Origin: Enchytraeus crypticus
Lineage: Eukaryota; Annelida; Clitellata; Enchytraeida; Enchytraeidae
Direction: 5' to 3'
DNA: 64,000 nt
Assembly (NCBI GenBank): GCA_905160935.1
Contig: CAJHZI010000200.1
Coordinates: forward strand, 899,001-963,000
The notes under the pieces are model-generated. The model was not told the DNA's origin and ran no database searches. It saw only the letters and a program-made list of their open reading frames with translations. This document shows, one piece after another, positions 1 through 14,075 of this stretch; positions within the stretch are counted from its first letter, which is position 1, and the number at the start of each line of letters is the position of its first letter. Both the position numbers and the translations under genes were made by a program.

Positions 1-257
1 TAATCATATAAAATCAATAATTATGCAGCCATCATGAACCTTTTCCTTCTATATCCTTCTCTTCCACTGAAACTGCCTTACTCAGCATTCACAATAACCT
101 TTGCCTAGCCTTAAACTCTCAAAAGGTATTAAGTAAAGGTATTAAATAAGAATTAGAATCTCTGATCTGTCATCGTATTATGCATTAGATAAATGGATAC
201 CAGTTCAATATTTATTGCTAAATTATGCCTGTATATCTAAAAGTTCTGTCTGTGCAG

Positions 258-478
258 GTACGATTTGCCACATTGACAGATTACTACAAAGCACTGCGAG
301 CACGCTCAGGCACGGAGCCCTCGCCTGCAGGCACGCCTAGTGGTATGCCCGTGGGATACCCCGTGCTCTCAGGCGACTTCTTTACTTACGCTGATAGAGA
401 TGATCACTACTGGAGTGGATACTTCACGTCGAGACCTTTCTATAAGAGAATGAGTAGGGTGCTAGAGCATCATCAACG
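258..478 (+). CDS. MAN2A: mannosidase II exon 1 of window (catalytic domain)
   Basis: Acceptor TGTGCAG precedes 258 and donor GTAAGT follows 478. The exon opens on a codon boundary with [13 protein letters not shown] and ends in the middle of an Arg codon (phase 2). It carries [20 protein letters not shown] and FYKRM, typical of the middle of the GH38 catalytic domain. Earlier exons are outside the window, so the preceding phase is an inference. Confidence 0.93.
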
Positions 479-3400
479 GTAAGTGCCTGTGTGTTACTTA
501 TAGGCCCTTCTTAGGAAAAAAGCTAAGGTTAACGTCAGTTTCCTCACTCAAAAGCGATGTATAATAATAATATTTTTATTATTATTATAATAATTAGTGT
601 GTCATTAATTAACGTGCCTACAAAGGTGTACTATATCTAATTTACCTAGTAATACAAGGCAAACGCTGATTTCTTTAGTTACTGTTTTCTAATTAATTTA
701 ATAATATATCGAACACAGAAATGACATTTACAATAATGCAATAATAATACAACGTCCTGAAACAATATCAAGTCGTCCTGGTCTCTATGCAGCCAACCTA
801 CCAAGTACTCTATATTTAACAAGTGAAGGCCGCTGATAACAATATTTAGAGACCAGCACAAATTAACATTAGTTAAACGATTTAGGCATTAAAAAAATAT
901 AAGCCTTCAAGTAGACCCTTACAAGGAACTACGCTGCCCTCAACAGCTTATTGCAAATTACTATAAATCCTGCACTAGCACATTGAAAACCACTGTTCAT
1001 AGAAATATTGAATAATATTGTGCGGGATAAAGAAAATAGCTTAATATGCCATGGATAAATATAGATGAATATAGGTGAATAAAAGGTGAATATAATTTAA
1101 CTAGGGAACTACAATTATGCGATGAGGTTACGGGGAGTCGGCCACTTCGTAAAGACATAGATGTCACTTGCTTTCGGCTGATACTGATTGGTTATAGATT
1201 ACATATTGTTCCTAGAATCAATAACACGTCACACACTTTGCCAACTATGCTACATCTATTAATCTTTATTATCATTGTACTATTACAGATTACACGCGTA
1301 TTGTTGCATTAGTTACTATAGTTACTAGTTGCTGTTTAACTTAATCTAACGTCATCCAACTAGAGCCTTATCTTATCTCCCCATTGCTCTTCCTCACACT
1401 CCAACAACATCAATCTGCAGCCTCCAGTGTCCCTAAACACTGGCCAGCCCCAACACTGCCACCAAGCAAAGTCCATCCACTTCCGCCCCGCACTGACCGC
1501 ACACACCTCAGAGCATCATGGACTGGGTTTATATACACCATAGGAGAGGTACACAGACACACACAGTGACATACACAGAGACACTCTGTAAGTAGGCCTA
1601 TACTAAGTACTGTGACTAAAGCTCATTTGTTGAGAAGACTTTGGACATATCAGACGTCTTTCTAGACTGTGGATTGCTTAGGCGTTCATTTTGGATATAC
1701 ACTAGGATTACACCACAATATGGAATAACATTATATAATCATGCGGGTTAATACAGTACACCATTATACAGCTATAACGGGTAAGTTTTATACATTTTAT
1801 CAATCAATAGACCTATACTACAATATTTCAGCATTAAAGCACTCTAAAAGCCTTTACAAAATCACAACTAATAATATTCTACTTATCTTCTACATAGGAT
1901 ATCTCGGAGAGCACAGGATGCTCTGACGTTTCATCATTGCTCTTATCAACATATTAAAACTATTTCTATCTCCTAACAGCACGTGCTTTTCCAGCACACC
2001 ATACTTCTCCACATCAAAAATAATAATAACGATTCACCGGAAGTGACGTTAACACGTCATTACAGAAAGTTTGTCAATAAATCATTTTGTCAACACCTTA
2101 AACATAGAGCAACAACAACAATAGTAATAATATTGCAATATAACAGATGTCGGTGACGGGCGAGCCCTGGATTTGAGCCCTGCACATACTGTTCCGCGGT
2201 CGAATATCTAATCGACATCGGATGGATTTAGGAGATTTCAATTAGGAGATTGAGTAGGGTGATGGAACATAGTGGAATATATTAAAAAAGTGCTGAAATT
2301 AAAAAATGTCATTAATTAGCTAACGTTAGTACCTGTTATATTTTCTTCACTTTCACTTGTGAAAGGGCAAAGCGCAACCAAATTTTGATGAAGGATTTAT
2401 CTCTTTCTGCTTCGATCTGAAGAGATGATGGATAACAATAAGAACATATTTGTTGTAAGTTAAGGCTGCATTATACATTTTTGGTAAGGTCTAGCTGTTG
2501 TGACGAAATTTAACTTGTTTGTTGATTAGCCTCTTAGTGTGGAAGGAGACAATAGAAATGTGTATCTTGACCTACCCTGTGGCTAAATACGATAGCGAGA
2601 GTATAAAGGCTGTTATTAGTTATTCCTACATTATTCCTACAATGCTTCTCTATAACCGCGTGCAACGTGGCTTTACTTCGTTCAATTGAAACGCAGCTTA
2701 ACCGAGTGCGCTCTATCCCTTCCTCAGTTCTCTCTAATCTCCTATCTTCTCTCTATCTTGCTGTTGCCTCATTTATTTCTGTACCCCATATTTATTTATT
2801 TTAGTTCCCCATATTTAGTATTGTATACCAATGTTTTTGTACTTACATGTACTTTTTTCTCATTTCTTGTCTCCTGACAGGTTATTCTTATTGATACAAT
2901 AAATCCCTTGGTCCTCTTCGAATATTCCGATAGATCATCTCATTTTTCATCTTCCCACTGATATCTTGCTTTGTTCGTTGTTCTTGTTAGATCTGTTTAG
3001 TCTTGCATATTCTCTTTTTCCCTATTCTGCTCTGACATAAATTATCCATGTATACATGGATAATTTAGTTTCTACATAATTTATACTATGCAGCTAACTA
3101 GTACAGTGTAAGCTGCCTCCAGCTTATACTGGACTTGTTAAAACCGCATCATATTTATCTACAACAAATAATTTACAATCAGCATAATTCTAAATTTTGA
3201 GTTTTGTGGAATGGATAAGTTCCATGGTTTAGATCACTTTATTATTCTATTGCGATTCAGGTTATCTAGTAATTGAATTGCTTCTGTATGGTGTATAAGT
3301 CATTCTTCATACCTGATTGTCGCCTTATGTATTTGAATTGGGTGCCTTCCTATACGGAAGATCAGTAGATCGTTTGGTAAACAGGATTGTTTTCTCTGGG

Positions 3401-6279
3401 AATGACGACTCTGTTTTTAAATGTTAGTCAAAGCTTAGAAAAGCATAGGAGGCCCACCTCGTCATAAGCAGAATCCCCTTAATATAAACGTACATGTATA
3501 AATATAATCAAAAGGACATGGTGAAACATGGACCTTAAGAAAGGAAGAAATCACTTTAAACTTGTGGTCTCGGTCACATCTCTGGTCTTTCCACTTGTTC
3601 GTTCTAAGCCTATGTCAGTTTGTATGTGTAATAATGTGGTATCAATGTGGTATGTGTAATAATGTGGTATCAATGTGGTATGTGTAATAATGTGGTATGT
3701 GTAACAATGTTCATTGTGTGTTGAATAGCTCGGCTGAGATACTGTACACGCTAGCTCTCGCTACAGCTCGTCGCCACACCTCCACGTCATTCCTCTCCTC
3801 GGTCACTCCTCAGCTCATGACTCGTCTCTCATCGTCACGTCGACAGCTCGGACTGTTCCAGCATCACGACGCCGTCGTGGGCACAGCCAAGGATCACGTG
3901 GTAGTGGACTATGGACAGAGGTAGGGTCATATATCACACAATCAGTCAATCAATCATTTGCTGTTCTAAAAATAAATCATTGGAATGGATCTCTCTCTCT
4001 TTCTCTCTCTCTCTCAGTGCACTGCCTACTGGCAGGTCCGTCGTAGATAACACCTCCACTCTTCTCGGTCTTCCTCTTTCCACTTCATGTCCACATATGA
4101 GTGGATCAGCATGGATAAGTTTGTTTAGTCAATTATTCATTTACACGTCCTGGGCAGGTCTGCAAGTTTACTCAATTTTGGACTCCTAGGAACCCGAACA
4201 TACGGGATTTAAAGGCAGTTATTCTAACTTATAGAGGCTGTTTGACGCTCTAAACGTCTGATCTATTAAAGCATTAGTCAAAGAGCCTTACTTAAAATAG
4301 ACCTGGGAACAGCGAGATCTGAGTTCCAATCTCAGTTCAGTCAACAATAGAAAACTGCTGATTATTAAAAGGCTTAGCTTTTTATTGGCTGTCACCAGCT
4401 ATAGAATCCTACTTAGACATTTATTTACTTGCATTAATTCTGACATCTATAACTGTAATTAGTAATTTACATCGAATCCTACGTCAACATGTTTTTATCT
4501 TCTGTAAATCTCACGCCTACATTTATTTTGATCGATAGTCAAGATTTAGTTGCCAGGCAGTCGCCAGTCTGTTGCTTTTTTTCTACCAGCAGCTCTACGT
4601 AGATACACAATGTAAAAATACTCAAAATTTCACTGTAAAAATTAAATTTTCTAAATTGAATAGTCTCCGTGCAGTTTTTACCAAGCACCTTATTCATGCA
4701 CTCTTTAGAGCAATATTCTATGAGATATTTCTGAAAGTTAATTCTCAATCTGATAAACAAACAAGAAAAGCGACATAGTTAATAGCGGTCGTTTCTTAGA
4801 GTACAACAGCGGCGCCATCTGTTGAATAAAGCATCAGTGATTCTGCGGCTGACGTCAAAGTTTTCGACCCAGCAGAGGTCAGGCTAAGAGACTCCACCTA
4901 GATGAATGGAAGCTCACTTTTGTTTGGCATGGTTCCAATTAATATAATAATATTATTATTATTACTACTACTACTACTACTATTATTGCTATTATTATTA
5001 CTTCTTTTATTACTGCTACTATTGTTGTAAAGAGAGAGATATTATTTTCCAAATTATGCCAATAATTTCGCATTATAAACATTAAACATTGAAAAGGTTT
5101 TTGATAAAATAGACCGGATGGTGATGTTAGCCATCTTGAGAAGTATTGCGGTTGGCTGGAGAGATGGAGGATTGATTTTTTTTGCTTAAGTCGAGAGCAT
5201 TTAAGAGAAAATCGAGAGCAAAACAGTTAGCAGAGGCAGAAAGTTCAAGGTCAAACTATCCTCGGACAAATCAAGCTGCACGTAAAGCCCTTGACGTGGA
5301 ACAGGCTTTGTATAAGATGTCATCGAGTTCATCTTGGTCAACTACTGCTCCTCTCACAGAAAAGGAAAATCAGCTGGTGACCAGTCAAACGACTGCGCGC
5401 ATGACGTGTATCACAGCTGCCAAGTAATTGGTCTGCAAAACATGGCCAAAAAGAAGCGTCTGGAGCAGAGACTTTTGGTGATTAACTAAATCTTGATAGG
5501 GTACCGGTTGAAGGGAGCCATGATGACGTGTATGAACTGCATCATCATCATCTTCTAAAATGCCCAGATAAATCTACAGTTAGAATATTCTGTGATGACC
5601 AGGAACAGCTTTCAGGCGAGTCTCTACTGGTGTAGCCTAGTAATCGAACATCTGTATGTTTCTTGTAGACTCGTTCAGGCACTGTCCGACATGAAGAGAG
5701 TTATAATAGACGCAGCCCACTATTTGTTATCAGCTGATAAACTCAATTACAATGCTCCAACCAATAATGATGCAGCTTTTGATGTGGTGAGTGAGCTTTA
5801 TGTTACCATGTTTACGTGATCATATGCTAGTGGAATGCAGCATTGTTTGTATATATGATTTTGTAAAAATGTGAATGTATATTTGTATAAAGGTTAAGCT
5901 GTTTGCCTGTTATAACCTATAACCTAATACAGTATTTTAATATTCGCTTTTTCTCTTTTATTCAGAATATTTGTAATTTTCTGGAGTCCGGTATCGCTTT
6001 CAGCAATCATACTTTGATTCAGCTTCGCTTCCGGCAGTTAGACCTGTGCAATATGATCTTCCGCAAAACTTGCTGTTTACATAAAAATTACCTCAAGTTT
6101 AATGTAAATTGGCAGGTTAAGTAATGCAGTTTATCCTGGTATTAGGAGTGTTGATAGCAGCATAATGTTATGAATTTTGTATATATGTGTATGGTCAGGA
6201 TGATACGAGAGCTTCTCATGATTCTCTGCCAAAGAAAACAGTTTTACATCTCACAAGTAAACAAACGTAGGTAACTCTC

Positions 6280-6333
<54 letters not shown>

Positions 6334-9300
6334 CGCATGGCACTCTTTCAACCATTGATTTAGACATCACTTGACTGTTAACAGTGACACAAGCTGCTGT
6401 TGAAAGAGTATGTCGGAGATCTTTAAATTAGCTGTGAAATTGGGCGCACTCTCTAACGCACCTACAATGCAAACCCACAAATTAGTCACTGTTTCCGTGA
6501 CTTAACAGATAGGCTTGACATTGATCGAGAGAGAGAATTTTGTCGTGTAAACTACTTTCGTGAGATATAATTCGCTGGTCGTTTAATACCAGAACAGTTT
6601 AAACATTTTTTATAATAAAGTAGGCGCCTAAATCCCAACCATAACTATAAACCTAACCATATCCTAATAATTATAATCGTAGCCTAAATCATACAACTCC
6701 ACCTATACCTTAATATATTTACTTACAAATAGGCTAAAACAAGTAGTATTGAAATTTACTATTGTATTTAATACTAATTAATAGCAATTCTAGAATAGGT
6801 AGAAATATTACTTTTAATAATAATATTAATACTAAAGGTTCAACGTCCGTTTCCTCATACAAGGATGATGTCAGGGACGTTGCAGGAAGCTTAATATTAA
6901 ATAAAATTATGACAATTTATTAATCTAAATTATGGAGAAATAATCAGTTCCGCTAACGTGTAATGTTAATGTTTAATGAAGATGAGGAGTCGAATGGAGT
7001 AATTGATGCTCTATGATTGCTTATCAAATCTGTAGTGATGAAAAAACATGTTTTTTTGCTGTGTTTTTAATTGTTTTTTGTTTTTTATTTTTGTTTTTTT
7101 TATTGTTTTTTTAATTTTTTAATGCTTAAGTTTCAGTAGCAACTTTAAAGTAACATAGTGCCTATCTACATGTTATTGCTAAGTGTTTTGGTATATTTTA
7201 TGTTTAGATTTATATATAATTTGTGAATAACTATGGTTTCTTAAAGAAATAATAATTATCAGATATAAAATATGTAGTTATTATTATTGTTATTATTATT
7301 ATTTTTTTTAAATGCCCTGGGCTGTAAAGGGCCCTGGGCTAAAAAATAAGATAAAAGAGACTATTTAATCAAAAGTTTTTTAAAAAGCGATTAAAATAAT
7401 TCCTCTGCACTCTGGGAAGCTGCTTTAGCCAAAGTGCCACTGAAGCAGACTGCATTGAATCGCTGGAGAGCAATAGACAGTCGCTGCCACAGAAAAGATT
7501 TTTCGCGCTTATCACCAGTAATGGCGCTGGTCCTCCTGCCTATTTCGTCAATAAAGTCTGATGCGAGAGAGTTGATGGGCCCCAGGGTCTCAAAGGCAAT
7601 AGGCATGAAGATATAGTTGCCAGAGATTTCGGCATACTTCAGAGTTTTCCTATTAGCCGCGGCCTCTGCTGCAGCACCAGCAGCAGCGCAAGAAAGGCCG
7701 AGATTGCTTACTGAGAAAGTGTCCGTAACAGTGACGTCCCAGCTAACACACTTCCCCTCTGCCCATGGAATTTGAGAGACACCGTCTGGACGTTTACCAT
7801 CAGTGCGGATCAATCCCAGGGGCTCTTTAATGGCTGGGATATTCGCTCGACTCAGGGCGCGCCAGATCAAGTCGTTTATGAACTGATGTCTGCTGATTCT
7901 GCCGGCACTACGCTTGCACGACAGGCCGTGAATGCCTAACGCATTGACTGAGACACCACAAATGCAGTTGTGTGGCTCACATAAGGTAGTGCCCAGACGA
8001 AGACCGGCCGCGACTCTGACTGCTTCGTCGTCCAGACGGAGGCCGCATGATGAGATTGGTAAAGCCTTGATCCAGTCTCCACTATGGGGGGCCGACACTG
8101 CGAGCAGCCGCGCCTTTTCTAGTGGCAAAAGCGGCTTCGCAAGGAGTTCCGTGTGCAAAGCAGTAGTGACCTTTGAGTCCCAAGCCTTCATGCTATTAGC
8201 CATCATACCGATTGGAGGTTCGGATGTGGACAGAGCAGTCCAAATGCCCTGAATCCTGGATATCTCTAAGTCGGGAATTTGAAAAAATCCGGAAAGGATT
8301 GAATCCTGTAGAATGCCAGTCCCCGCGGCTGAAGCCAAAAAGGCAGAAGGTGCCAGCGACGAGACAGAGCGTATACCCAATCCTCCGTAGCATATTGGCA
8401 GGCGAGCCTGAATCCATTGAGCTTCGTTAACATTAATATTAACGATGCTACTGAGCGATTTTCGCATGATGGAATCATAATTCTGCAATGCTGGATGACC
8501 CGCACATGGAGAGGCACGCAATATGTATATGAGTTTTGAAGAACCTACACAGCTCCGCAATATCGTTAGAGCGTCGTGTGCGGAGATGAGCTTCAACCGG
8601 CTCGCGGCTCTCTCTAGTTTAGAGCACTGAGTATTGAGAGCCAAATCCATAGCTTGACCCGTCTGCAATGGAGCTCCAAGTAGACTGGCTTCGACAGGCT
8701 TTACACGAATGAATGTATTGATGGCCGGAAAGTTACTGTCGGATCGAGTGGTAATGAGCTCACATTTATTTATATTCAGGCTTAGCCCCAAAGCCTTTCC
8801 CGTAACCATCAGCCTTGAGATATCATCCGCCACGTGGTAGACTCAACTCCGCCCACAGTTATGTCGTCTAAGTAACCTATTTTCAGAGAAGAAGATAGCG
8901 ACTGGAGCAACGGGTGTATTGTCAAACTGAACAGGAGAGGGCCCAAAGGGTCACCCTGTTGTACCCCCTCGCTAGACATGATCACCCGTTGACCGAAACG
9001 TAGAACACTTGGGTCTTCATAGGACAGACGGCAGAAAGGCCCCAGCTCAGGTATTGAAGAGTCTACAGCTTCTAGCATGGGAACCCTTTTTAGGGAGTTG
9101 AAAGCGTTGCAAAAGTCCAGTTTAGCCACTACCCAATCGTCTGGCATGCTGCTAATGAATCGTCGGGTGGCATGCACGGCGGCTTCACAACCTCTTTTGA
9201 CACCCACGCCTACCTGGATAGGTTGAAGAGAGTTTGAGAGCCTGTCTAGGGCGAAGGAATTAGCACATTTGGCAGCGATCCTGCGCCAAGAGTAGCCCAC

Positions 9301-12300
9301 AGCAATCGGTCTAAGCCCGCCTGTCTTTTTCTTCAGAGCAATCAGGTTGGCTCCAAAAAGAAACGGCTTGACTTCCTGGTGACATTTACCCAGCAAAAGG
9401 AGATTTACAAAACCGGTAATGGCTGTTAGAGTCTCCCTGCCCATTATGGGGCACGTCACCAGCTGCAGGATGTGCTGTGGCCTCAGACCATCCGGGCCCC
9501 CAGAAGAACCGGCGGGGAAACTTTTCACGGCTTTCATTACCTCCGCTTCAGTGACTTGGAGCGTATTCGCTTGGGGAGAGGCTGAGCTAAGAAGACTTCG
9601 GGGTGTACTGTCCGCTGATGGATGTTTCAGACTCAGCTCTCTGTATGTTTCATCATTATTCGGGGCCAGCGACTCTTCTGAGCACAGGATTCGCACGGCT
9701 GCTCTTAAATTTCCGTCTTCGATCTTTGAGGTCACTATGGATCGGAGGGATTCCTCAGGAGTACGCGGCCTGGAAGATTTGCGAAACTTCGCTCTTTCGT
9801 CATCTGAAACAGGATCGTCCACCCCGGACACTCTTTTGCGAATCAAGGACGCCATATTGTGCCTTTTCCCTGTTCTTTTAGGTGCTAGCAATATGTCTTC
9901 GCCAATGGCAAGAAGAGATTTCCATGCTTCTAAGTCGTCCACGCACTTAGAGATTCTATCAAGTATATTTATCAAGTAGGTGGCGCAAGTGGCTCGAACA
10001 GATTTAGGAATATGCTTGATAGTACCACTGGTAAGGTTGGGATGAGCAAATACTGTAGCTGCATCAGAAGGATGGCGTATCGGGGGGATGCTGTTTGATG
10101 GAAATACGGGTGGATGGTGGTCCTCATCCCTTACATCACTAGAGGAGCGTTGTGATGAGAATGTCCCCTGAGCTTCAATTGGGGGCTTGTGAGACCCTAG
10201 GCACCGGTTGTCACGGGGGCCATGTAGGTGAACAGACCCGTCTCTAATGTGCAACTGAAACACTTCTAAGCACACACTGCAAGTACCGTTTCTCTTGTTA
10301 GCATCCTGAGACAGAGACCATGTATGCTTGCGAGGCGGCATTCAAGCGTGAAGTTATAAACAGCACCGTGAATATCGAGTCTATTTATAGCCTTGGGAAA
10401 TCCTGTAAACAGATTCACACCTGTAGCTCATAACTGACTCCAAATTTTGACGAAATGGCAGAAAAAGCGAAAAACTCTTGGCGAGCGGATGAATTACTGA
10501 AGCTCAATCCTTCTGTTGGCAGAATGACGTGGGCTGGGGTTGGCTAATAAATATTAAAAATCGCGAAAAAGCAATGTTAAGTGCGCGAAAGGTAAACAAA
10601 TGCAGCCAGCACGGACCTCCCAGAGCAGAGAATTATTATTATTATTATTATTATTATTTTTATTTTTTTTATAAATTTTCCCCGGTGTAAAGAACCCGGG
10701 GTTTGATAAAAACGATTCGAGCAATACGTGCTGAATCGCCGCCCGGCTACTCGAGGTCATCAATCGGCTTAAAAGAATTGTTAAAGCAGACTGCATTAAA
10801 TCTTTGCAAAGTCATGGAAAGCCTTTGCCAAAGAAAAGATGTCTCTCGCTTATCGCCGGTTTGCACTGCAATAAGTCTGCCTATGCCATTAATAAAGTCA
10901 ACTCCTTCGGGATTCATCGGGCCCATGGTTTCAATAGCCACCGGAACAACTTCATATCCTAAGGACAGATCACAGTATTTGTCCAACTTCCTAGAGGCGG
11001 CATGAACAGCAGCACCACCGGCTGTGACTGAAGTCGTATTCAGGTAGGAGTTTGCCATAGTGTCAATGACCGTGACGTCCCAAACGGCACATTTACCGTT
11101 GCACCAGGGCACTAAAGTCATGCCGTCCGGACGCTTGCCGTCTGATCTGGACAACCCACTTGGTTCCTTAGAGGAAGGGATGCCTGCTCTCGAAAGTGCT
11201 CGCCATATTATGTCATTTAAATTGTGATGGCGAGACATTCTACCTGAGCTTCGTTTGCAGGAGAGGCCGTGGAGACCTAAAGCGTCGACTTCATGACCGC
11301 AGGGGCACATGTGAGGCTCGCAAGTTTTCGCCCCTAAACGGAAACTAACAGCTACTCGAATCGCCTCATTGTCTAAAAATAGCCCACAAGAAGCAACAGG
11401 GAGAGCGTGAAGCCAGTCGCTGCTTCTTTTGGTTGATACAGCTAGGAGTCGTGCTCTGTCTACTGCATTGGACTGGGATTCTAACAGACTGTTATAAATC
11501 CGATCCACTATAGGACGGTCCCATGATTTCTGGCTACTGACTGAGGTAGAAGGTGGAGCACTGGAGGTGAGGCTTTTGGACCAAACTGACAACGCAACGT
11601 CAATGGAACTATCGGCAGAAAGGGAGCACTTATGAAGGATGGCGTCTTGCAACTGCCTCGTTCCCATCGCTGATGCCAAGAAGGCTGAAGGCGCGATATG
11701 GGAAACAAGACGAATTCCAAGACCACCCATGCTCACCGGTAGACTGGCTTGCTGCCACTGCAAAACAGACAAATCTGCGTTGATAACGGCGCACAAGCAT
11801 TGCCTAAGAGCCTCGTCGTAGTCTAAAAGCCGCGGATTAGAGAAGCTCGGACTAGAGCGCAGAACGTGCATAAGTTTAGGTGCACTTAAAGAAAAGCGAA
11901 GGATTGTTAAAGCATCATGAGCGGCTAGCGACTTCAAGCGTGATGCTGTACGTTTGAGGTCTTCAAGGCGACTGGATAAAGCGGTGGTAGTAGCTTCTTC
12001 TCCAGAGAGTGGCGCGCCGAGTAGAGAACTATGGGATAGGCACATTGGCACAAATGATGACAAAACTGAGTTGCCCGGAGATTTGCAAACTGATGAAATG
12101 ACTTCGCACTTGGTACGATTCAACTGAAGCCCAAATTCTTGGCCTCTGTCGATGATAGTCTGTACATCATTTGCAATCGACGACTCGCAACCACCTAGAG
12201 TAATGTCATCTAGGTATCCCACCGTGAGATCGCTAGAGAGAGAAGTAAGGAGAGGGTGAATAGTCAAGCAAAACAGCATGGGCCCTAAGGGATCCCCTTG

Positions 12301-14039
12301 TTGGACTCCTTCCTGTGACTCAATGCACCAGTCTCCGAACTTCAACCACGAAGGGCTTGAGTAAGCTAGATGGCAGAAACTATACAGCTCTGGTATCCTG
12401 TGATGTATTTCGCTGAGCATTCGTGATCTACTCAAGCAATTAAAAGCATTACAGAAGTCTAGCTTTACCACGAAGTGATCAGCTGGCATTGACTCAGCGA
12501 AACGGCGAGTAGCGTGAACAGCTGCCTCACAGCCACCTGGAATACCAGCTCCAAGTTGAATTGGGCTCAAGTATTCGCTGAGAGCAGACACTGCATAGCG
12601 ATTTGCGCATTTAGCGGCTAAACGACGCCAAGTGTAACCCACTGCAATGGGGCGAATGCCGCCAGATTTCTTATTGAGTGCGAAGAGTTTACCACCAAAC
12701 AGCACCGGTTGGACCTCAGGGGGGCAAACACCTCTAAGAAGGAGATTCACGAAAGAAGTCAAAGCGGTCAAAAATGTCCCAGCCGACTCTCTACAAGTCA
12801 CAAGCTCCAGAAGATGCTGAGGGCGAAGGCCATCAGGACCACCTGCTGAGCCTGCTGGAAAGCTACGTACAGCTTTGACGACATCCTGCTCTGAGACTTG
12901 AATGGGCGGAGTCTCCATTGAGTCCGGAAGGGGTGCCATTATACTGCTACTAGCTGCGGGTGGGTGCTTGTCCTTCAGGATATTGAAAGTGTTTAATCTG
13001 CATTGCGCTGGGCTTTCGTCTGAACAGAGGATGCGCACAGCTGCCGAAACATTTCCATCTTCCATTTTGGACCTGACTGCTGAGGCACGGGAGTCATGAG
13101 AATGATGAGCTCTTTTAATTCTTTCTACGACCGGCTCAGTGGGAGCACTAGTACCTAGGCCCTCCAACCTTTTCTTAATTAAAGAGCTTAGATTATGCCT
13201 TTTACCTGTGCGAGCAGGGACTTGCAAAACCGAAGATGCGAAAAGCAACAAATCTGACCAGTATGATAAAACTGAGGGATCGCTTTCGATCTTACGGAAG
13301 GCATCAATCAAGGCTGCTGAACAAGCAGGTCTGGCTGATTTGGGAATGTGTTTTATTGTTGGTCGCGATAAGCAGGGATGTTCAAGAATGAGCGGCTGAG
13401 AGGAAAATGAATTGCGAGATAAGTTAGCAGAATTGGGAGCAGCAGTGGGAGGAGAACTCTGTCTAGCCGAACCAGAGTCGCAGCTCCGATTCCTGATCCT
13501 ATTCCTTATATCAGAAACTGCAAGACCTGGTTGCGAAGCTGCCGCCTGTGCGGAGATCTGCAAGGGAGGTTGGTTGGAACCCGGGCACCGATTATCCAAT
13601 GGGCCATGAAGATGGACCTTTCCGTCTCCCGAATGAAGCTGACGTTGAGCTAGGCACACCGAACAGATGCCAGTTTTCTTGTTGGCAGTCTGAGACAGTG
13701 GCCAAGTCTGTCTGGCAGGCATGTGGCAAACACGGCATAGCAAGCGAGAGATAAAAGAATTACAAATGGAACACTACTGCAAATAGCTGCAGTCCAATAG
13801 TCCAATGCAGGTGAAAACTAAAGCATAATGCAGATTTAATAAAAGATAAAATAAGCCGAATGCGCACAAAAGAATAGAAATAAAAGGGCCTGGGCGTACA
13901 GGGATATATATATCAAAGCAGTATGACAAAAGACGAAGTGAAAAAATTAGCAGAAGTGAAGAAAAACGATAAAAAGTGCTAAAGAAAAACACAGGTGTGC
14001 GTAAACAAACTAACCACCTCGAGCGCCTCTAGCGAATTC

Positions 14040-14075
<36 letters not shown>

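Larger units (their letters stand above)
479..3728 (+). other. mannosidase intron 1, no gene seen
   Basis: AT-rich intron. It contains a short (ATT/ATA)n stretch near 550-595, two degenerate minus-strand pieces of the main SINE family (513-556, 2143-2218), and about three copies of a 25-30-bp repeat around TGTGTAATAATGTGGTAT at 3627-3710 just before the acceptor. No exon-like coding conservation was recognised. Confidence 0.6.
7304..10631 (-). mobile_element. RLE-type non-LTR retrotransposon, copy A
   Basis: Near full-length element of about 3.3 kb lying between two (TTA)n tracts, antisense to the host gene. On the minus strand it has a leader of about 290 bp, an ORF from 10341, one frameshift around 8830, a stop at 7391, and a 3' end with a GC hairpin (7314-7339, loop containing TGTAAAG) followed by A-rich DNA and the TAA tract. 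The family is defined by an N-terminal zinc-finger-like segment, a YLDD reverse transcriptase and a C-terminal CCHC/RPD...D endonuclease. The architecture resembles R2/R4(Dong)/NeSL-type LINEs. The exact clade is not established. Confidence 0.85.
10661..14040 (-). mobile_element. RLE-type non-LTR retrotransposon, copy B (intact ORF)
   Basis: Element of about 3.4 kb enclosed by ATT tracts at 10632-10657 and 14041-14074. Minus-strand order: leader of about 300 bp, a 998-codon ORF (13743-10747), a 3' hairpin at 10680-10701 (CCCCGG, loop TGTAAAGAAC, CCGGGG), A-rich DNA, then the TAA tract. Leaders of copies A and B share TTTGTTTAC about 30-40 nt from the 5' end. Copies A and B differ at many protein positions, so they are members of separate subfamilies and not recent duplicates. 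Confidence 0.88.

Noticed and set aside
5182..5427. 81-codon Lys/Ser-rich open frame
   Set aside because: In a mannosidase intron, no domain, no splice phase that fits the gene.
9419..9979. 186-codon plus-strand open frame
   Set aside because: Antisense shadow of the copy A reverse transcriptase; no known motif of its own. The same holds for the open frames at 13139-13754, 18582-18998 and 7932-8252.
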